DNA of 64,000 nucleotides from Daucus carota subsp. sativus (GCF_001625215.2 NC_030385.2:2783135-2847134); one strand, 5' to 3'; numbered from the stretch's first letter, positions 1-11,621 are shown. A program made the numbers and translations. The notes: generated by a model not told the origin, from the sequence alone.

Positions 1-191
1 TTTGTGCTGTGATATACGCACTCCATCTTTTTTTTTTTTTTTTAAAACAAAGATGTTAATCTAATAATAAAAGGTCATACGGCATCTACACCAATGATCG
101 AGTCGAACAAACAGTAAATTGCAATCGCCTGTTCTCACAAAGAGACAGTTAAACGATATTTTGAAGAAAATGTATATACAAATACAAGTAC

Positions 192-297
192 CCGCTTCAT
201 GCATTCTCGTTGAATTACTGGTACACTCTTCATCATGCCCTGATAGAGCTATCGTTTGAGCTATCGACCAGAACTGCGATTTCATACAAACTTTCAT
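192..297 (-). CDS. possible first coding exon of a minus-strand gene running off the left edge
   Basis: On the minus strand an ATG at 297 opens about 35 codons beginning MKVCMKSQFWSIAQTIALSG. They reach a GT donor context (GCGG/GTACTTG) at 192/191, after which the frame degrades. The upstream DNA (300-700) reads like a 5' leader on the same strand, with pyrimidine-rich stretches. I do not recognise the protein and the rest would lie outside the window, so this could equally be a chance ORF. Confidence 0.22.
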
Positions 298-370
298 ACC
301 AAATCAAACCCCGCTTACAATTAAGAAGCGAAAAACAAAACTCTCACCAGGGAGAGAAAACAACCTTAGA

Positions 371-590
371 TGGAACCACAGAAACAAGAGAAATCCGACT
401 GAAAATCCACCCACTTGAAATAGGGGAGAAAGACAGCGAAATCTCCGATGGTTTTAGATCTAAGAATCCCCCGAGAATAGATATGGAGCAGAACCACAAA
501 AACAAGAAAAATCGAACTGCAACTCACCCGCTTGGAAGAGAGACAGCGAAATCTCCGATGGCTCTGGATCTAAGTTTCCCGAGAAGAAGT
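371..590. repeat. imperfect direct duplication of about 100 bp
   Basis: Two adjacent copies at about 372-476 and 488-585 share blocks such as AGACAGCGAAATCTCCGATG, GAACCACA.AAACAAGA and CACCC.CTTG. The copies are diverged, so the duplication is not recent. It lies in the putative leader of the minus-strand exon at 192-297. Confidence 0.7.
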
Positions 591-870
591 ATTATTCAAA
601 AACTAAGAATAAAACAAAGTAGTTAATTAATTCGGGGCTTTCCACCGGTGAAAACCGATGGAAGCCCCATGCGGCTACAACAAGAGAGAGGCTAGAGAGA
701 ATTAGGGTTTTTTGGGAGAGAAGAGGGGTAAATATCTTTCTTTTCTTTTTGTTAATTAATATTCCTTGTAACGTGATGGATATTTTAATATTTTTGTAAA
801 ATATAATTTATTATTTAATTTATAATTTTTTAATCAAATTTAATATTTAAAAAATAAAATCGAAAAAGTA

Positions 871-1080
871 CTCCCTCCGTCCTCTTTTACATGTTCATTT
901 TGACTTTTGACCAGTCGAATTGACTATATTTTGACTGAACTTTACATGTATCAGATAATTGAGAAAAACAATATGTAATTTTCAGATTTTAAAAATAATG
1001 AGTAGATAATTTGTAATGTTTGGTCAAAAATTGATCAATTTGACTCTCGACAAACAAAACGTACATGGGGACGGAGGGAG
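871..1080. mobile_element. Stowaway-like MITE
   Basis: Terminal inverted repeats CTCCCTCCGTCC and GGGGACGGAGGGAG are flanked by TA on both sides (869-870, 1081-1082), as expected for Tc1/mariner-derived Stowaway MITEs. The element is 210 bp, AT-rich and has no coding capacity. It is the same subfamily as the element at 63053-63310, in the opposite orientation. Confidence 0.85.
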
Positions 1081-1430
1081 TAACTTTTATAATTATATGT
1101 TACATGAATATAAAAGTATATATATCGGTCCGTAAAAAAAATGTATAGAAAAGAACGTATAGGAATGAATTCGAGGAAAGATGTATATGCATTGTTTTTT
1201 TGTGTTATTGTATGTACAGCAGTGCAAGTAAACATGGCGTTACAAGTTAGATCGAAATTACTGAACTTTAAAAGCGAAAAGGTTTGGATAGTCGTCGGAC
1301 TGTTACAATATTATTTTGTGTTGATTATGACAGTTATCGATATTAATCTGCCGCGGAGAATTGTGATATTCAAAATGATGTTTCCTAAAAATAAACTGAT
1401 ACAAAACTTTTCGAAGAACACATATTTTTA

Positions 1431-2573
1431 AGGGAAAATATATTTTTTTGCCACTCAGCTTATTGTGCTTTTAGAAACTTACCATCCAACTAATTTTTTT
1501 CTCCTTTTACTCACTAATGTTAGGTTTGGTTTTTTTTTAGCCACCAACTTAGGTTCGGATTTGATTACTAGTATTATGATAATTTTTTTTGTCACTAAAC
1601 TTATTGCGTCTTTAGAAACTAACCACTCAACTATAATTTTTTTATTTTACTCACTAGTGTTAGATTCATTAATTTTTTTGTCACTGAAGTTAGGTTCGGA
1701 TTTGATTATTAGCATTACATTTTATGTGTAGTATTATTAAAATTTAGTGGTAGTCTGTAATATTTTGATGATTTGATATATGTTTGTATCTTTATATATA
1801 GTACTTTTTATGTCTCCAAGGTCGTTTACCTTAAATGATAAGAATTTTACACGCATTTTATGGCCTTTAAAAGATGTAGTTTCATATATAACTTTATTTT
1901 TTTCTTCCGAATGAAAATTCAGCGTTTGAATTTTTACACAAAAAAAAATCACAAAAATAAGTCATGAAACTATGTTTTATAAGAGATTTAAATACGCGCT
2001 AAGCGGTAGAAAAAACTGTAAACTAATGAGAGGGACAGAGGGAGTAATAATAATATAAAATGATGCATTATATATAAAGGACAATCATTGAAAATTAATC
2101 AGATAAAGTTATTAAAATTTTTGAAGATAAATTTAAGAGAGATCTTAGACTGAGCTAGTCGATTGAAACGTTAATAGCGAAAGATGATGCGTCATATCAC
2201 TCAATTACACTTTATCATATGAGAGAGGGTGAATTGTTTGAAGTCATTGATTTCATATTCATGATTTATTGAATTTTTAGAATCTAATTACGATTTTTCT
2301 TGATTTTTATTTTTCATCGACTCATTTTATATTATTATTACTATATACAAAGATATAAACATACGACACATCATCAAAATATTACATACTATCATTATGT
2401 ATAAATGATACTACAAAAAATTATCATAATGCTAGTAATCAAATCCAAACCTAAGTTGGTGGCTAAAAATAAAACCAAACCTAACATTAGTGACTAAAAG
2501 AAGAAGAAAAATAGTTGGGTGGTAAGTTTCTAAAAACACTATAAGTTGAGTGGCAAAAAAATCTATTTTCCCT
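1431..2573. mobile_element. non-autonomous element with long (~160 bp) terminal inverted repeats
   Basis: The ends AGGGAAAATATATTTTTTTG (1431) and its near complement ending TCTATTTTCCCT (2573) form inverted repeats of roughly 160 bp (1431-1591 and 2411-2573). A 7-8 bp direct repeat (t)ATTTTTA flanks it at 1423-1430 and 2574-2580. The left arm contains an internal repeat, because the segment at 1450-1565 recurs in diverged form at 1590-1710. A decayed MITE end (ACAGAGGGAGTAA) lies inside near 2034-2046. Long inverted repeats suggest a Mutator-like derivative, but the direct repeat is shorter than the usual 9 bp. No transposase is visible. Confidence 0.7.
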
Positions 2574-2618
2574 ATTTTTAAATTTCATTTTAAAATAACA
2601 TCAAACGTGTAATACTTA

Positions 2619-2867
2619 CTCCTTCCGTCCCATTTAATTCTATACGTTTCTTTTTAACTGCTCGACACGCATTTCTATGCTCTTGTAAAATATAGTTCCG
2701 TAATTTATTTTTGAGATTTTTTTTTCATATATAAAAATATAACATCCAAATTTTAATTCAGAAAAGAAAAATTAAAAAATAAATTGCACAACTACACTTT
2801 ATAGGAGCATCAAAGTCTGTGCCCCGTCCTCGTCCCCCAATGTATACTACTCTGGGGACGGAGGGAG
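2619..2867. mobile_element. Stowaway-like MITE
   Basis: CTCCTTCCGTCCC at the left end and GGGGACGGAGGGAG at the right end are flanked by TA on both sides. The element is 249 bp and non-coding. Its interior differs from the 871-1080 copy, so it is a different subfamily. Confidence 0.75.
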
Positions 2868-3569
2868 TACATATTATCAATATATATTTCTTATTTCGTA
2901 ATCGGATAAAAAAATATTATCAATATATTTTTTTTGATATTAGTGTTTAACATAATTTTTTTTAACTTGGAATTTTACATATCTCCGATGAGTAAATAGC
3001 ACTTGTTTATTGTATGAAGGAGGTAAGGCATGAAGTATGACTTGAGAAGCAAGATAAAATTGATTACCAAACAAAAGTCATGCAATTCCGTATCACATTT
3101 TTAGCCCCAAGTAGTTGAGAAGCCATTTGCATATGCTCCAACCACATAATTCCCGTGGCTGCATTCATTATCTTCCTGTAAACATCAAATTATCGCACTT
3201 CATGACCATCATTATCTACTAAAAATGGCTTAATTTACTATATTAAGTCATAGTTTAGTACTATAACGGATTAATTTGATATATATAGAGCATGCTGCGT
3301 GAGTTTTTAAGTCCCCATAAACGGAATCGAGTTTAATAAACCAGAAACTCGTTTTAAAGACATAAGTTAGTTTTAGATGTATTTTTTGATGATTTTAACT
3401 TTTTCTTAAAAAAATTATATAAAAATTATCTACAAACCATAAATTGTTGATGCATCACTTTTATTTTCATTATTATATTTTCAATAATTCATTATAATAA
3501 TAAATAAAGTTATTCAGATATAAAATTTATAAGAAATGAATGTGATAAATCATATTTAACTTAATAACA
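2868..3569. other. AT-rich intergenic DNA
   Basis: No ORF, RNA gene or well-bounded repeat was seen here. The stretch is AT-rich with short homopolymers. Confidence 0.6.
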
Positions 3570-4470
3570 CTCTCTCCGTCCCATCAGGACAGGGGTGTAA
3601 ATGAGCCGAGCCGAGCCCTAGAGTGCTCGTGTATCGTTTGTTAAAAAATTAGCGAACTCGAGCTCGAGCTTGGATCGAGCCAAAAATACTGTCTGAGTAT
3701 CGACTCATTAAGGAATAACTCTGTTCACGAACGGCTCGCGAACCGCTCATGAACATGTCTCACGAGCTTTTGCTCACGAACCGCTCATTAACTTACGCTC
3801 ACGAACGTGTCTCACAAATTTTTGCTCACCAACTGCTCATTAATTTTGTTCACGAACTTGTTTAATAAATTTTGCTAACGAGCTAGCTTATGCTCATAAA
3901 TTTATTTACGAGCTTGTTTGTTGTTTAATTTAATTAAAAAAAATAAAATTCTAATGGTATTTTAATTTATGCTATAAGGAATCATAAATTCATAATAAAT
4001 CATCCATTAATAAAACTCCCACATCCACGAGCCATGTTCACGAGCCAGGTTCACGAACTCATAATTCAAACTTGTTCGCGAATTATCGAGTCGAACTCTA
4101 CTGTGCTCAAGTTCAGCGCGTTTATAAAACGAACCTTAAAATTATGCTCAAGATCGACTCGTTTATGAATCGAACCGAGGTCGAACTGAGCTTTCTTCGA
4201 ACCGAACACCGAGCGGTTATCGAGCGTATCAACTCATTTACAACCCTAATCAGGACGTTTAGGTTCACTGTTTGCACACATTTTGAGCCTCTTATAAAGT
4301 ATAGTTCAATAATATTTTTTAACTAAAATTTTTTTTTGAATAAAAGTTTAAATATCAAACTTTTTTTCCGGATTTTTTAAAAGAAAAAACACATTATGAA
4401 ACTATACTTTATAAGAGTTTCAAAATGCGTATAAAAAAGAAGCGTAAAGAACCTGTTGAGACGGAGGGAG
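3570..4470. mobile_element. Stowaway-like MITE split by a nested hAT-like element
   Basis: The left end CTCTCTCCGTCCC and right end GAGACGGAGGGAG match Stowaway-type termini. TA follows the right end; the left flank is CA, presumably mutated. Removing 3591-4248 and one copy of ATCAGGAC leaves a MITE of about 240 bp whose arms pair (for example ATAAAGTATAGTTCAATAAT against the 4395-4425 region). This is an older element interrupted by a later insertion. Confidence 0.75.
3591..4248. mobile_element. hAT-like non-autonomous element nested in a MITE
   Basis: The termini AGGGGTGTAAATGAG and CTCATTTACAACCCT are inverted repeats of the (C)AGGGGTGTAA type. They are flanked by the perfect 8-bp direct repeat ATCAGGAC (3583-3590 and 4249-4256), the target-site length of the hAT superfamily. 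The interior is packed with subterminal motifs such as GAGCCGAGCC, CTCACGAAC and GAACCGCTCAT in both orientations. No transposase is encoded; the apparent ORF at 4072-4326 is chance reading through these motifs. Confidence 0.85.
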
Positions 4471-4472
4471 TA

Positions 4473-5300
4473 ATATATTTGTAAAAAAAAGTTTCGAAAT
4501 AGAAATGTGCGCAACAAACGACGCACTCCTTAATTTGCTCTAATACTGTATGGAATAAATGCAAATATAATTCAAAAATAAATTCCTAGCCAAGTCTAAA
4601 GATTATTATTCCTCATCGATATTTTCTCCTTTCACGATAAACGCTCTAAAATACGAATATATGCGCGTGCAGACTATATCGAAATATAAATACGAAATAT
4701 TAAAAAGTCACCGTAACGACGATATCAACTACAAAAAGTCTCCAAGGTGATATTATCATATACTACGACAAAATAAATACGTGCCCCCACTATTATTCGG
4801 TTAATACTAATATATGGTAAAACATTAATTTATTATATGTATCGTACGAACTTACTGTTTTAACTTTTAATTAAAGAATCATTGTAAAAAGTTACCCGCT
4901 GAAAAAATCGGCTGCCAAAATTACTGTATCGGGCACTGCAGTTATAATCCAGTGGGCTCCGCAACCGCGAATCAAAATGAATAATATAAAATAAAATCAG
5001 CAATATTTAGAAAAATAAAGAGCAGAGCAGATCTAATCGGTAGATTCCCAAGGAAGAAACCCATTATATTTTGAAAAATAAATCACAATCGAAATCAAAT
5101 ATTATATTCGATCTTGACCATCCGTTTGCATTTGTATATATGACAACCTCTTCATATTTCTTTTCAATTTAAAAAGCTGATGATTTATTTATTTAATAGT
5201 ATCCAATTAAACATATATCTAATTAAATTACTTTTTAGGTTCGTGGCGACTCCAGCAGCGTTTGCTGATGTGTATATATGCACAGATACATACAAACACT
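4473..5300. other. AT-rich upstream region of the F-box/MYND gene
   Basis: Nothing gene-like was seen on either strand. The stretch leads into the TATA box at 5306 and presumably holds promoter sequence. Confidence 0.5.
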
Positions 5301-5305
5301 GTGTG

Positions 5306-5313
5306 TATATAAA
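5306..5313 (+). promoter_or_regulatory. TATA box of the F-box/MYND gene
   Basis: TATATAAA lies in the context GTGTGTATATAAAGAGG, 138 bp upstream of the ATG at 5451. A CT-rich stretch that could be the leader begins about 15 bp downstream. Position and sequence fit a plant core promoter, but the transcription start is inferred. Confidence 0.55.
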
Positions 5314-5450
5314 GAGGGTCTCTCTCTCTCCGTCGTTGTGTGGGGAGAAAGAAAGAGAGAAAAGAAAAGAAAATCTTGGTGTCTCTCTGAGGCACAACTC
5401 TCGATACGGCTTTGATTACCAACAAACTATAAGTACAGGACGTGTGTGTA

Positions 5451-6837
5451 ATGATGGAGAGGAGAGACGAGAGAGATGCCGGAGATATGGTGGGGAGGAA
5501 GAGGTTGAGATTGAGTAGTGATGAGGGCTCAGATCTCTTTGATAGTTTGCCTGATGATATTGTTTTGTTAGTTCTCGCTAAGCTTAGCTCCTCTGCTCGC
5601 TCTCCCCGAGATTTCATCAATGTTCTCTCAACGTACGTCTCTCTCTCTCTCCCCCTCCCTTTCTGTCTCTCCCTCTATCCGTTTCTCTCCCTCTCTCTCA
5701 TTCTCTCTCTCCCTCTCCCTGTCTATCTCTCTCCCTCTCCCAGTCTCTCTCGTTCTCTCTCCGTCTCTCTCATTCTCTCCGTCTATCTCTCCCTCCCTCC
5801 GTCTTTCTCTCCCTCTCTCCCATCTCTCTCTATTAATATAATATTTGTCTTTTTCCTTATGCAGCTGTACAAGGCTGAACCGGCTAGCTCTTCAACCGGC
5901 GGTCCTCAAAGAAGCCGGAACAAACACCGTCGCCGTCCGAGCCAAAAACTGGTCCGACTCAGCCCACCGCTTCCTAAAACAGTGCGTTCGAGCCGGCAGC
6001 ACAGAAGCCACTTATTTCCTAGGCATGGTAAGCCGCTCAAAATCTCTGCATGTTAACAAATCAATTTCTAAATAAACATTCATTAATTTTAATATTTACG
6101 TTTATGCTATACAGATTCGATTTTATTGTATGGAGGGCAGAAAATTCGGAGCGGCACTAATCGCCAAGGCGGCGATTAGGAACCACGTGCCGGCGCTCTA
6201 CTCCCTCGCCATCATGCAGTTCAACGGCAGCGGCGGCGATAAGAGCAGCAAGGACCTCCTCGCCGGCTGCGCGTTGTGCGCACGCGCCGGCGATCTCGGC
6301 CACATCGACTCCATCCGCGAGCTCGGCTATTGTTACCAAGACGGTTACGGCGTGCCAAGGAATCTTAAAGGAGCGCGGAGCCTCCTCACTCGCGCAGCCG
6401 CGATGGAGGTCGCGTGCTGCGTACGCGCCTCATCTGAAGACGTGATTAGAAAATGCGAGACTCGTCTGGACGCTATAATGAGCTTCAAAACGGTTCCCGG
6501 TGCGAACCCGGGTCTGGGTCACGCCTACTGGGCCGGGTCGGGGTTGCAATTCTCGCCCCGCGAGACGCACCCTGCAAACCGGTTTTTACTCGAGTGGTTC
6601 GCAATCCAAGCGGATTCGGGTTCGGATCCGGGTCGGGTCGGTGGGGTGAAGCTGTGCTCCGACTTGAACTGCGGGAGATCCGAGACCCGAGAGAATGAGT
6701 TTAGGAGATGCTCAGGGTGTGCAAATGTGAGGTATTGTTCACGTGGGTGTCAGGCGCATGATTGGAAGGTGCGCCACAAGTTTGAGTGCTCGCCTATGCC
6801 TCAGCTAGTGCATCACGCCGTTGATGAGGGTTTCTAA
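5451..6837 (+). CDS. F-box protein with C-terminal MYND zinc finger (At1g67340/At5g50450 type)
   Basis: Three exons, 5451-5632, 5865-6027 and 6115-6837, join in frame across GT-AG introns to give 355 residues. An F-box starts near residue 30 (FDSLPDDIVLLVLAKL). Sel1/TPR-like helical repeats fill the middle, for example ALYSLAIMQFNGSGG and IRELGYCYQDGYGVPRNLKG. A MYND finger occupies about residues 296-340, with the spacing CxxxxC, CxxC, CxxxxxC, CxxxC, HxxxC. Proteins of this architecture are taken to be substrate-binding subunits of SCF ubiquitin ligases, the MYND finger being a protein-interaction module; the target is unknown. The start was chosen at 5451 because the ATG pair at 5451 and 5454 opens the frame after an in-frame GTG. 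The gene looks intact, and its third exon is notably GC-rich compared with its surroundings. Confidence 0.93.
5636..5830 (+). repeat. CT-rich microsatellite in intron 1
   Basis: An impure (CT)n/(TCTCCC)n tract begins three bases after the exon 1 donor of the F-box/MYND gene and fills most of intron 1. The reading frames through it are low-complexity artefacts. Confidence 0.9.
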
Positions 6838-6876
6838 TCGGACGGTCCAAATTTAAACTAGTCTCTTTTCATCTTT

Positions 6877-7043
6877 TTTCTTTATTTTGTTCTGTAGTTC
6901 CTTAAAAAAAAAATCGTAGACAGTTACTGAATTACTGCTGTTATTTTACCCTTTTTACTGTTTCTTTATTTTGTTCTGTAGTTCCTTAAAAAAAAATCGT
7001 AGACAGTTACTGAATTACTGCTGTTATTTTACCCTTTTTACTG
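6877..7043. repeat. 84-bp perfect tandem duplication in the 3' region
   Basis: The unit at 6877-6960, starting TTTCTTTATTTTGTTCTGTA, is repeated at 6961-7043. The only difference seen is one A in a poly-A run. It starts 40 bp after the stop codon of the F-box/MYND gene, probably in the 3' UTR, and must be recent. Confidence 0.92.
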
Positions 7044-7541
7044 TTTATTGGAACATGATGATAATGGGAAATGGGTATGCCAAACAAGTAGATGAAAATG
7101 AAAGAGAATTAATTAATGGGGCGGATCTGAGTATTTAAGTGATTTATTTATTGGTATTTATTTATTTAAAGATTTTAATGAAATTGGTAAAAGAGGTGTC
7201 ATGCATACGCGCAAGATTTTTAAATGTGTGGATCTACTTGAAAGTAGAAATGGACTTTTATTTTGCTAATATGACTTTTTTGTCCCAAATTTGTCTTTTT
7301 TAAGGTACATGACAGAAATTTTCGAAATTTTGTTGCAACTTTGAGAAACTGTATGCGTCTGTTTGATTTGATTGTCTAGCTATTTTCTCGAAGAGATGAG
7401 AATGATTTTGAAGTTGTCTCTTGCTCTCCGCATATGAGCGAATATTTCATGTGTTCGGGTCAGTAAATTGTCAGTTCTGATATTGGAACTTGATTTAAGT
7501 ACTTAAATGATTTACTTCAAAAAAGAAGTAATTAAATGATA

Positions 7542-7819
7542 CTCCCTCCATCTCATTTTAATCGTCACCTTTGATAATGTGCCTCATTTTAATCGTCACC
7601 TTTGATAATGTGCCGGTCAAATTGACCAAAATATGACTGGAATTTATTAATATATTATCAATTGAAAAAATAAAAAAATAAATGTCATCGGAAGCAACAT
7701 TTAATATACTTTAAGATATGATTTTCAGTTTTTTAAAATAATGAAAGAATGACTTATAATAATCTTTAGTCAAAAGTTAGTCAATTTGACCAACAAAAAT
7801 AGAAATGGTACGGAGGGAG
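7542..7819. mobile_element. Stowaway-like MITE with internal 31-bp tandem repeat
   Basis: The termini CTCCCTCCATCTC and TACGGAGGGAG are flanked by TA on both sides. Next to the left end, a 31-bp block containing CATTTTAATCGTCACC is perfectly repeated (7552-7582, 7583-7613). Confidence 0.8.
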
Positions 7820-8606
7820 TATGTTTTTTTAGGAAAATGAGTAAGAACTAGATTACTCAAATTCCTTTCTAAATACGCTGGTAATGTATCATAAATGATT
7901 TGATTTTATTCGTGAGTTTGATGCCAACAGAAGAAGTCCATTTTCATCCAACAATAACATACTTTGTCCCGACAGGTTCTGTAAATTACTTTACACAGTA
8001 TTTGAGATTTCTACAAAGTATAGTTTCGTAATATTGTTTGAAAACCTTTTTTTTTCTAATGTTTTTTCTGCAGTGGATTGGCGGCTCTATTTTGGTTGGT
8101 CTGTTTAGATAGCTCGAAACAGTTGGTGTTTTCCAATTCTAAAATTACTGATCAAGCCCTTGAGTTTGCTATTATTAACAGAGCTTATAGTTGGGCTTTG
8201 GCTGCTTAGATAACAGTGATCAAAACGCTTGTACTGGGATTGGAGGTTTTGTTCTAAATTCACAAAGTATCATTTCAAATTGCTAATTAATTCAGTATAT
8301 GATGCAGCACATGATTTCTCATTTGTAGCGTTAGTGTAATGCCTTTTGTACACTGGCATATAGTATTTGTTTTCTGATCTTGGCTTCTAGTAGTAGTAAC
8401 TAATTTTTTTTTTGTTGCTAATTTAGCAGTAACTAATATTGATAATGCAGGAATGGGAGAAAAGGTTCCGTGAGCATGTCAAACTCAAACTCTCTTTATT
8501 TCAACTGGTAAAGAAGTGAGTAAGCCTCTGTAACAATGGTAAATTTCTTTTGCTGCCAGTTTTTGTTCGGAACCCCTCATATTTCATTTTACTTTTATCC
8601 AAACAG
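7820..8606. other. non-coding DNA between a MITE and the RIO1 pseudogene
   Basis: No intact exon was recognised. A short stretch near 8449-8515 (reading EWEKRFREHVKLKLSL) could be exon-like, but I could not match it to RIO1 or any other family. Confidence 0.4.
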
Positions 8607-10440
8607 GCAAACGTCTATCATGCTACAAAATCTGATGGTCAGGAATCTGCGATCAAAGTGTACGAAACTTCTGTACTTGTATTTAAGTATGCGTGGCAGT
8701 GGCAATCCTCTGTCTTGTAATCATATTTGATAATTGAGAGTGTAGTTGCAGAATACTAGGGATATCAAAAACACCAGCAAACAATATAACCTGACCACAC
8801 AGCACTTTGGTCTTGATATTCTTGAACATTTCCGCGACAGAGATAGGTATGTAAAGGGAGACTACCATTTCAGATATGGATACTGCCAGCACAATCCAAA
8901 AAACTTTGCAGAGTATCAAGCTAATAAGGTTCAGTCTTGCTTAAGGTTCTAAATAAGTTATAGATTTATAGATTGCTTTTATTTTGTTTCAATCCTTAAT
9001 CCCTTGTATTGCCTTAGTATCATGTACTGTGGAAAACTTTGCTTTGGATTGATTAAATTTGCAGAGATATCATATAGAAATAGAAATGCTTATAGTCTTT
9101 TAATTTCAGATGAGAGATGTTCTTACAGTGTTGGCGAGTGACTTTTGTGAGTTGTGTGGACCATTACCCTCACGAATATGAAATCACACCGATTTTGAAA
9201 TTTTGGAAGGCGATATTGTTCTCATTCTAAGAATATTCTTTGTCTTACGGTTTGGGGACAAGAAACACCAGTATCTACTATCAGAATTCTTCAATATGGT
9301 TTAAACATAATGTCTCTGCTGGCTGAAGATTTATGCAAGTTCTCTCTTGCAGTAAAATCGGGCTGGACTGCACCTCGACTTAAGGATGCTGCTTTATCTC
9401 TTGACATATTACATGAAGCTTGCATGAATGTGTCTTTAAATTATTGATAATTTTTACTTGAGGGCTTTCAGCCATTTCTGTTACAGTTGATATAGGATAT
9501 ATCAGTTCTCATTACCATAAGGGCTCAAAATTGCCTTCACATATACAGATTCTTATTAACTAAAACAATGTATTCTGCCATCTTTCAGCCTTTTAGATGG
9601 TTTATTGACTTGTTCATATAGCTAAACTTTGTGTTCAATTGTGAGTCCTGAGTATTGCTCTAAGTTGTAGATTACTATAACTTTGTATCATCTATTTCGC
9701 CAGATGATTATTGCGCATACTATATCAGAAGTGGAAGCTTGTGCATGGAGATCTCAGTGAATACAACGTGATTTTTTACAAGGTGAGCCCCTAATATTTC
9801 TTACACTGAGGGTGTTTGGATCACCACATTCACCTCTTATAAGAGACGAGATAAGTATCTCTATGGGTATTTCTTAATCTTACTCTCTTATAAGAGACAA
9901 AGCCAAAATGAACACATAATATATTTTTTTTGTTTTACCTTTTGTCATGAAGAATATTGCTAGAAATTCTTTCCTGTACCAGGGTCACTTGTATATTACT
10001 GATGCATCGCAATCAGTTGACCATGACCCCTTGAATTTCTACGAGAGGACTGCGTACATGTTTTTGTTTTTACAAGAAATTTCTGTTTTCTTCTTGAATT
10101 TAGATCAAGAAATATAATAAAACCTAATTTTCAGCACATAGTAGTAGCTAATTGAAGGGATTTCTGGATTGCAGAACTATTTGAGAAAACACGGTGTAGC
10201 TGTTATGAACTTATGATGATTCGTGAAATGTTTGATTTCATAGTTGATCCATCTATTACTGATTTGACTGTGGACATTTATTTGGAAAAGGTAAGACCTA
10301 TGCAATGTAGATGTTCGCTTCCAAGTCCGCGAGTATACATTTTTCCTGAATTATCCTAAGTGAAATTCTTCCACATGTTTAGGCCACAAAAAGTTTTGGC
10401 AAGAGGTGTGCTTTCTGTAGAGGATGAAATTGCAGATTAG
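8607..10440 (+). pseudogene. RIO1: RIO1 atypical protein kinase pseudogene, introns retained
   Basis: Six or seven exon-like blocks match successive parts of the plant RIO1 kinase, a 40S ribosome maturation factor. 8607-8685 reads ANVYHATKSDGQESAIKVYE. 8836-8938 reads DRDRYVKGDYHFRYGYCQHN. 9353-9431 reads SGWTAPRLKDAALSLD. 9704-9782 contains the catalytic-loop motif HGDLSEYN. 9983-10056 reads GHLYITDASQSVDHDP. 10175-10290 reads FDFIVDPSITD and ends in EK. 10385-10440 reads LSVEDEIAD then a stop. Several blocks keep AG/GT borders, so this is a duplicated gene and not a retrocopy. Disabling changes include loss of the N-terminal half and glycine-rich loop, frameshifts in the HGD block and near 10035, an inserted short segment with TGA codons near 10215, and the metal-binding IDVSQS segment changed to TDASQS. 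The block between the YGYCQHN and SGWTAP exons is also missing. Confidence 0.88.
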
Positions 10441-10526
10441 CTGGTGATATTTCAGACACAGTATCTTGTCATATTACATGCAAAATGTAACTGCAAGTTT
10501 CTGTCTTGTACCTTGTTAGATACTTT

Positions 10527-10899
10527 GGCCTTGTTTGGAAGTCAGAGATTTGGGGCAAAATTAGAGGTTTTGGGTGGTTTAGAAGTTTGACCACTAAAAT
10601 CCGCTAATATAAGTGTTTGGTAGTTTTGCGGATTGAAATAGAGGTTTGGACCCAAAAATCTAATTTTGAAAAAGCTACTTTGAGGAGCTTTTTGGGTTAG
10701 AGGTTTTGGCTTGTGTCAGAAAAAGCTAATCAATCAGCTATTAACCAAACTATTTTATGAGAAACAGCTAATTCAATCCGCTAGTCAATACATCTATTTC
10801 AATCCGCTAGTCAAAACATCTAATTCAATCCGCTAACAGCTAACCGCTAATCCCCAAATTAGATCCGCTAACAGCTAACCACTAATCCCCAAACAGGCC
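10527..10899. mobile_element. Tourist-like (PIF/Harbinger-type) MITE
   Basis: The ends GGCCTTGTTTGG and CCAAACAGGCC are inverted repeats of the Tourist type, and TTT flanks both sides as a possible 3-bp target duplication. The right half contains a repeated motif, AATCCGCTAGTCAA / AATCCGCTAACAGCTAACC. A diverged inverted copy lies at 21835-22155. Confidence 0.75.
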
Positions 10900-11397
10900 T
10901 TTCTCTTCGAAGTTGTTGGTTATCTGCTATCAATTGATATCTGTTTTGTACTACAAACATGCCTGAGGAATAGCTTCTCATTATTTTCATGAATGAGAAA
11001 ATCTCCTGTACTTCTGAATTTCGAACTTTGAGTGGAGCATCTGACGCCTACTGATCCAGTTGATCATATTAACTTACATGAAACTGAAGATAATTAAAAG
11101 ACTCTAACGAAGAAAGGCCTCTGTTTGAAAACGAGAATAAACCCAAAAAAACAAAAGCAGCTAGAAATTAAAGAAGAAAAAATTAAGGCTAGAAACACTA
11201 AAATACCAAAAGCTGTTGAAAGATCCCTTGCCATCACGATAATATTTTCTGATGCATATATTAATTTTTTTAAAAGTATCCTAATATTTTAATCATGAAT
11301 TTTTTTTAATCAAATTATTGATAATATATTTTTGATATAATTATTACCTTTTTTCTTACAATTTCTGTTAAAAATAAGTCTTTATACTCCCTCTGTT

Positions 11398-11621
11398 TTT
11401 TATGATTTGACATTTTGACTTTTGACACAGACTTTTAAGTCCTTTGACCGGGTAGTTATAAATTATATTTTTTAAATTTTTATTTTCTGACTAAAAATAT
11501 ATAATCAAAATTTTAATTCAAAAAAAAAATCAATCAAAAATAATATTTTTAACTATCCGATCAAAACACTTAAAAATGTGTGCCAAAAATCAAACCGTTA
11601 AATAATAAAAAACAGATCTAG
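11398..11621. mobile_element. decayed Stowaway-like MITE
   Basis: CTCCCTCTGTTTTTTATGAT at the left end pairs with ATAATAAAAAACAGATCTAG at the right end, with TA on both sides. The right terminus has lost the GGAGGGAG core. It ends about 115 bp upstream of the ATG of the next gene, so it may lie in that gene's promoter. Confidence 0.6.

Noticed and set aside
4072-4326. 84-codon ORF
   Set aside because: It lies across the subterminal motifs of the nested hAT-like element and has no domain.
5620-5841. Long Ser/Leu-rich ORFs through the CT tract
   Set aside because: Low-complexity microsatellite inside a GT-AG intron; the flanking exons join correctly without it.
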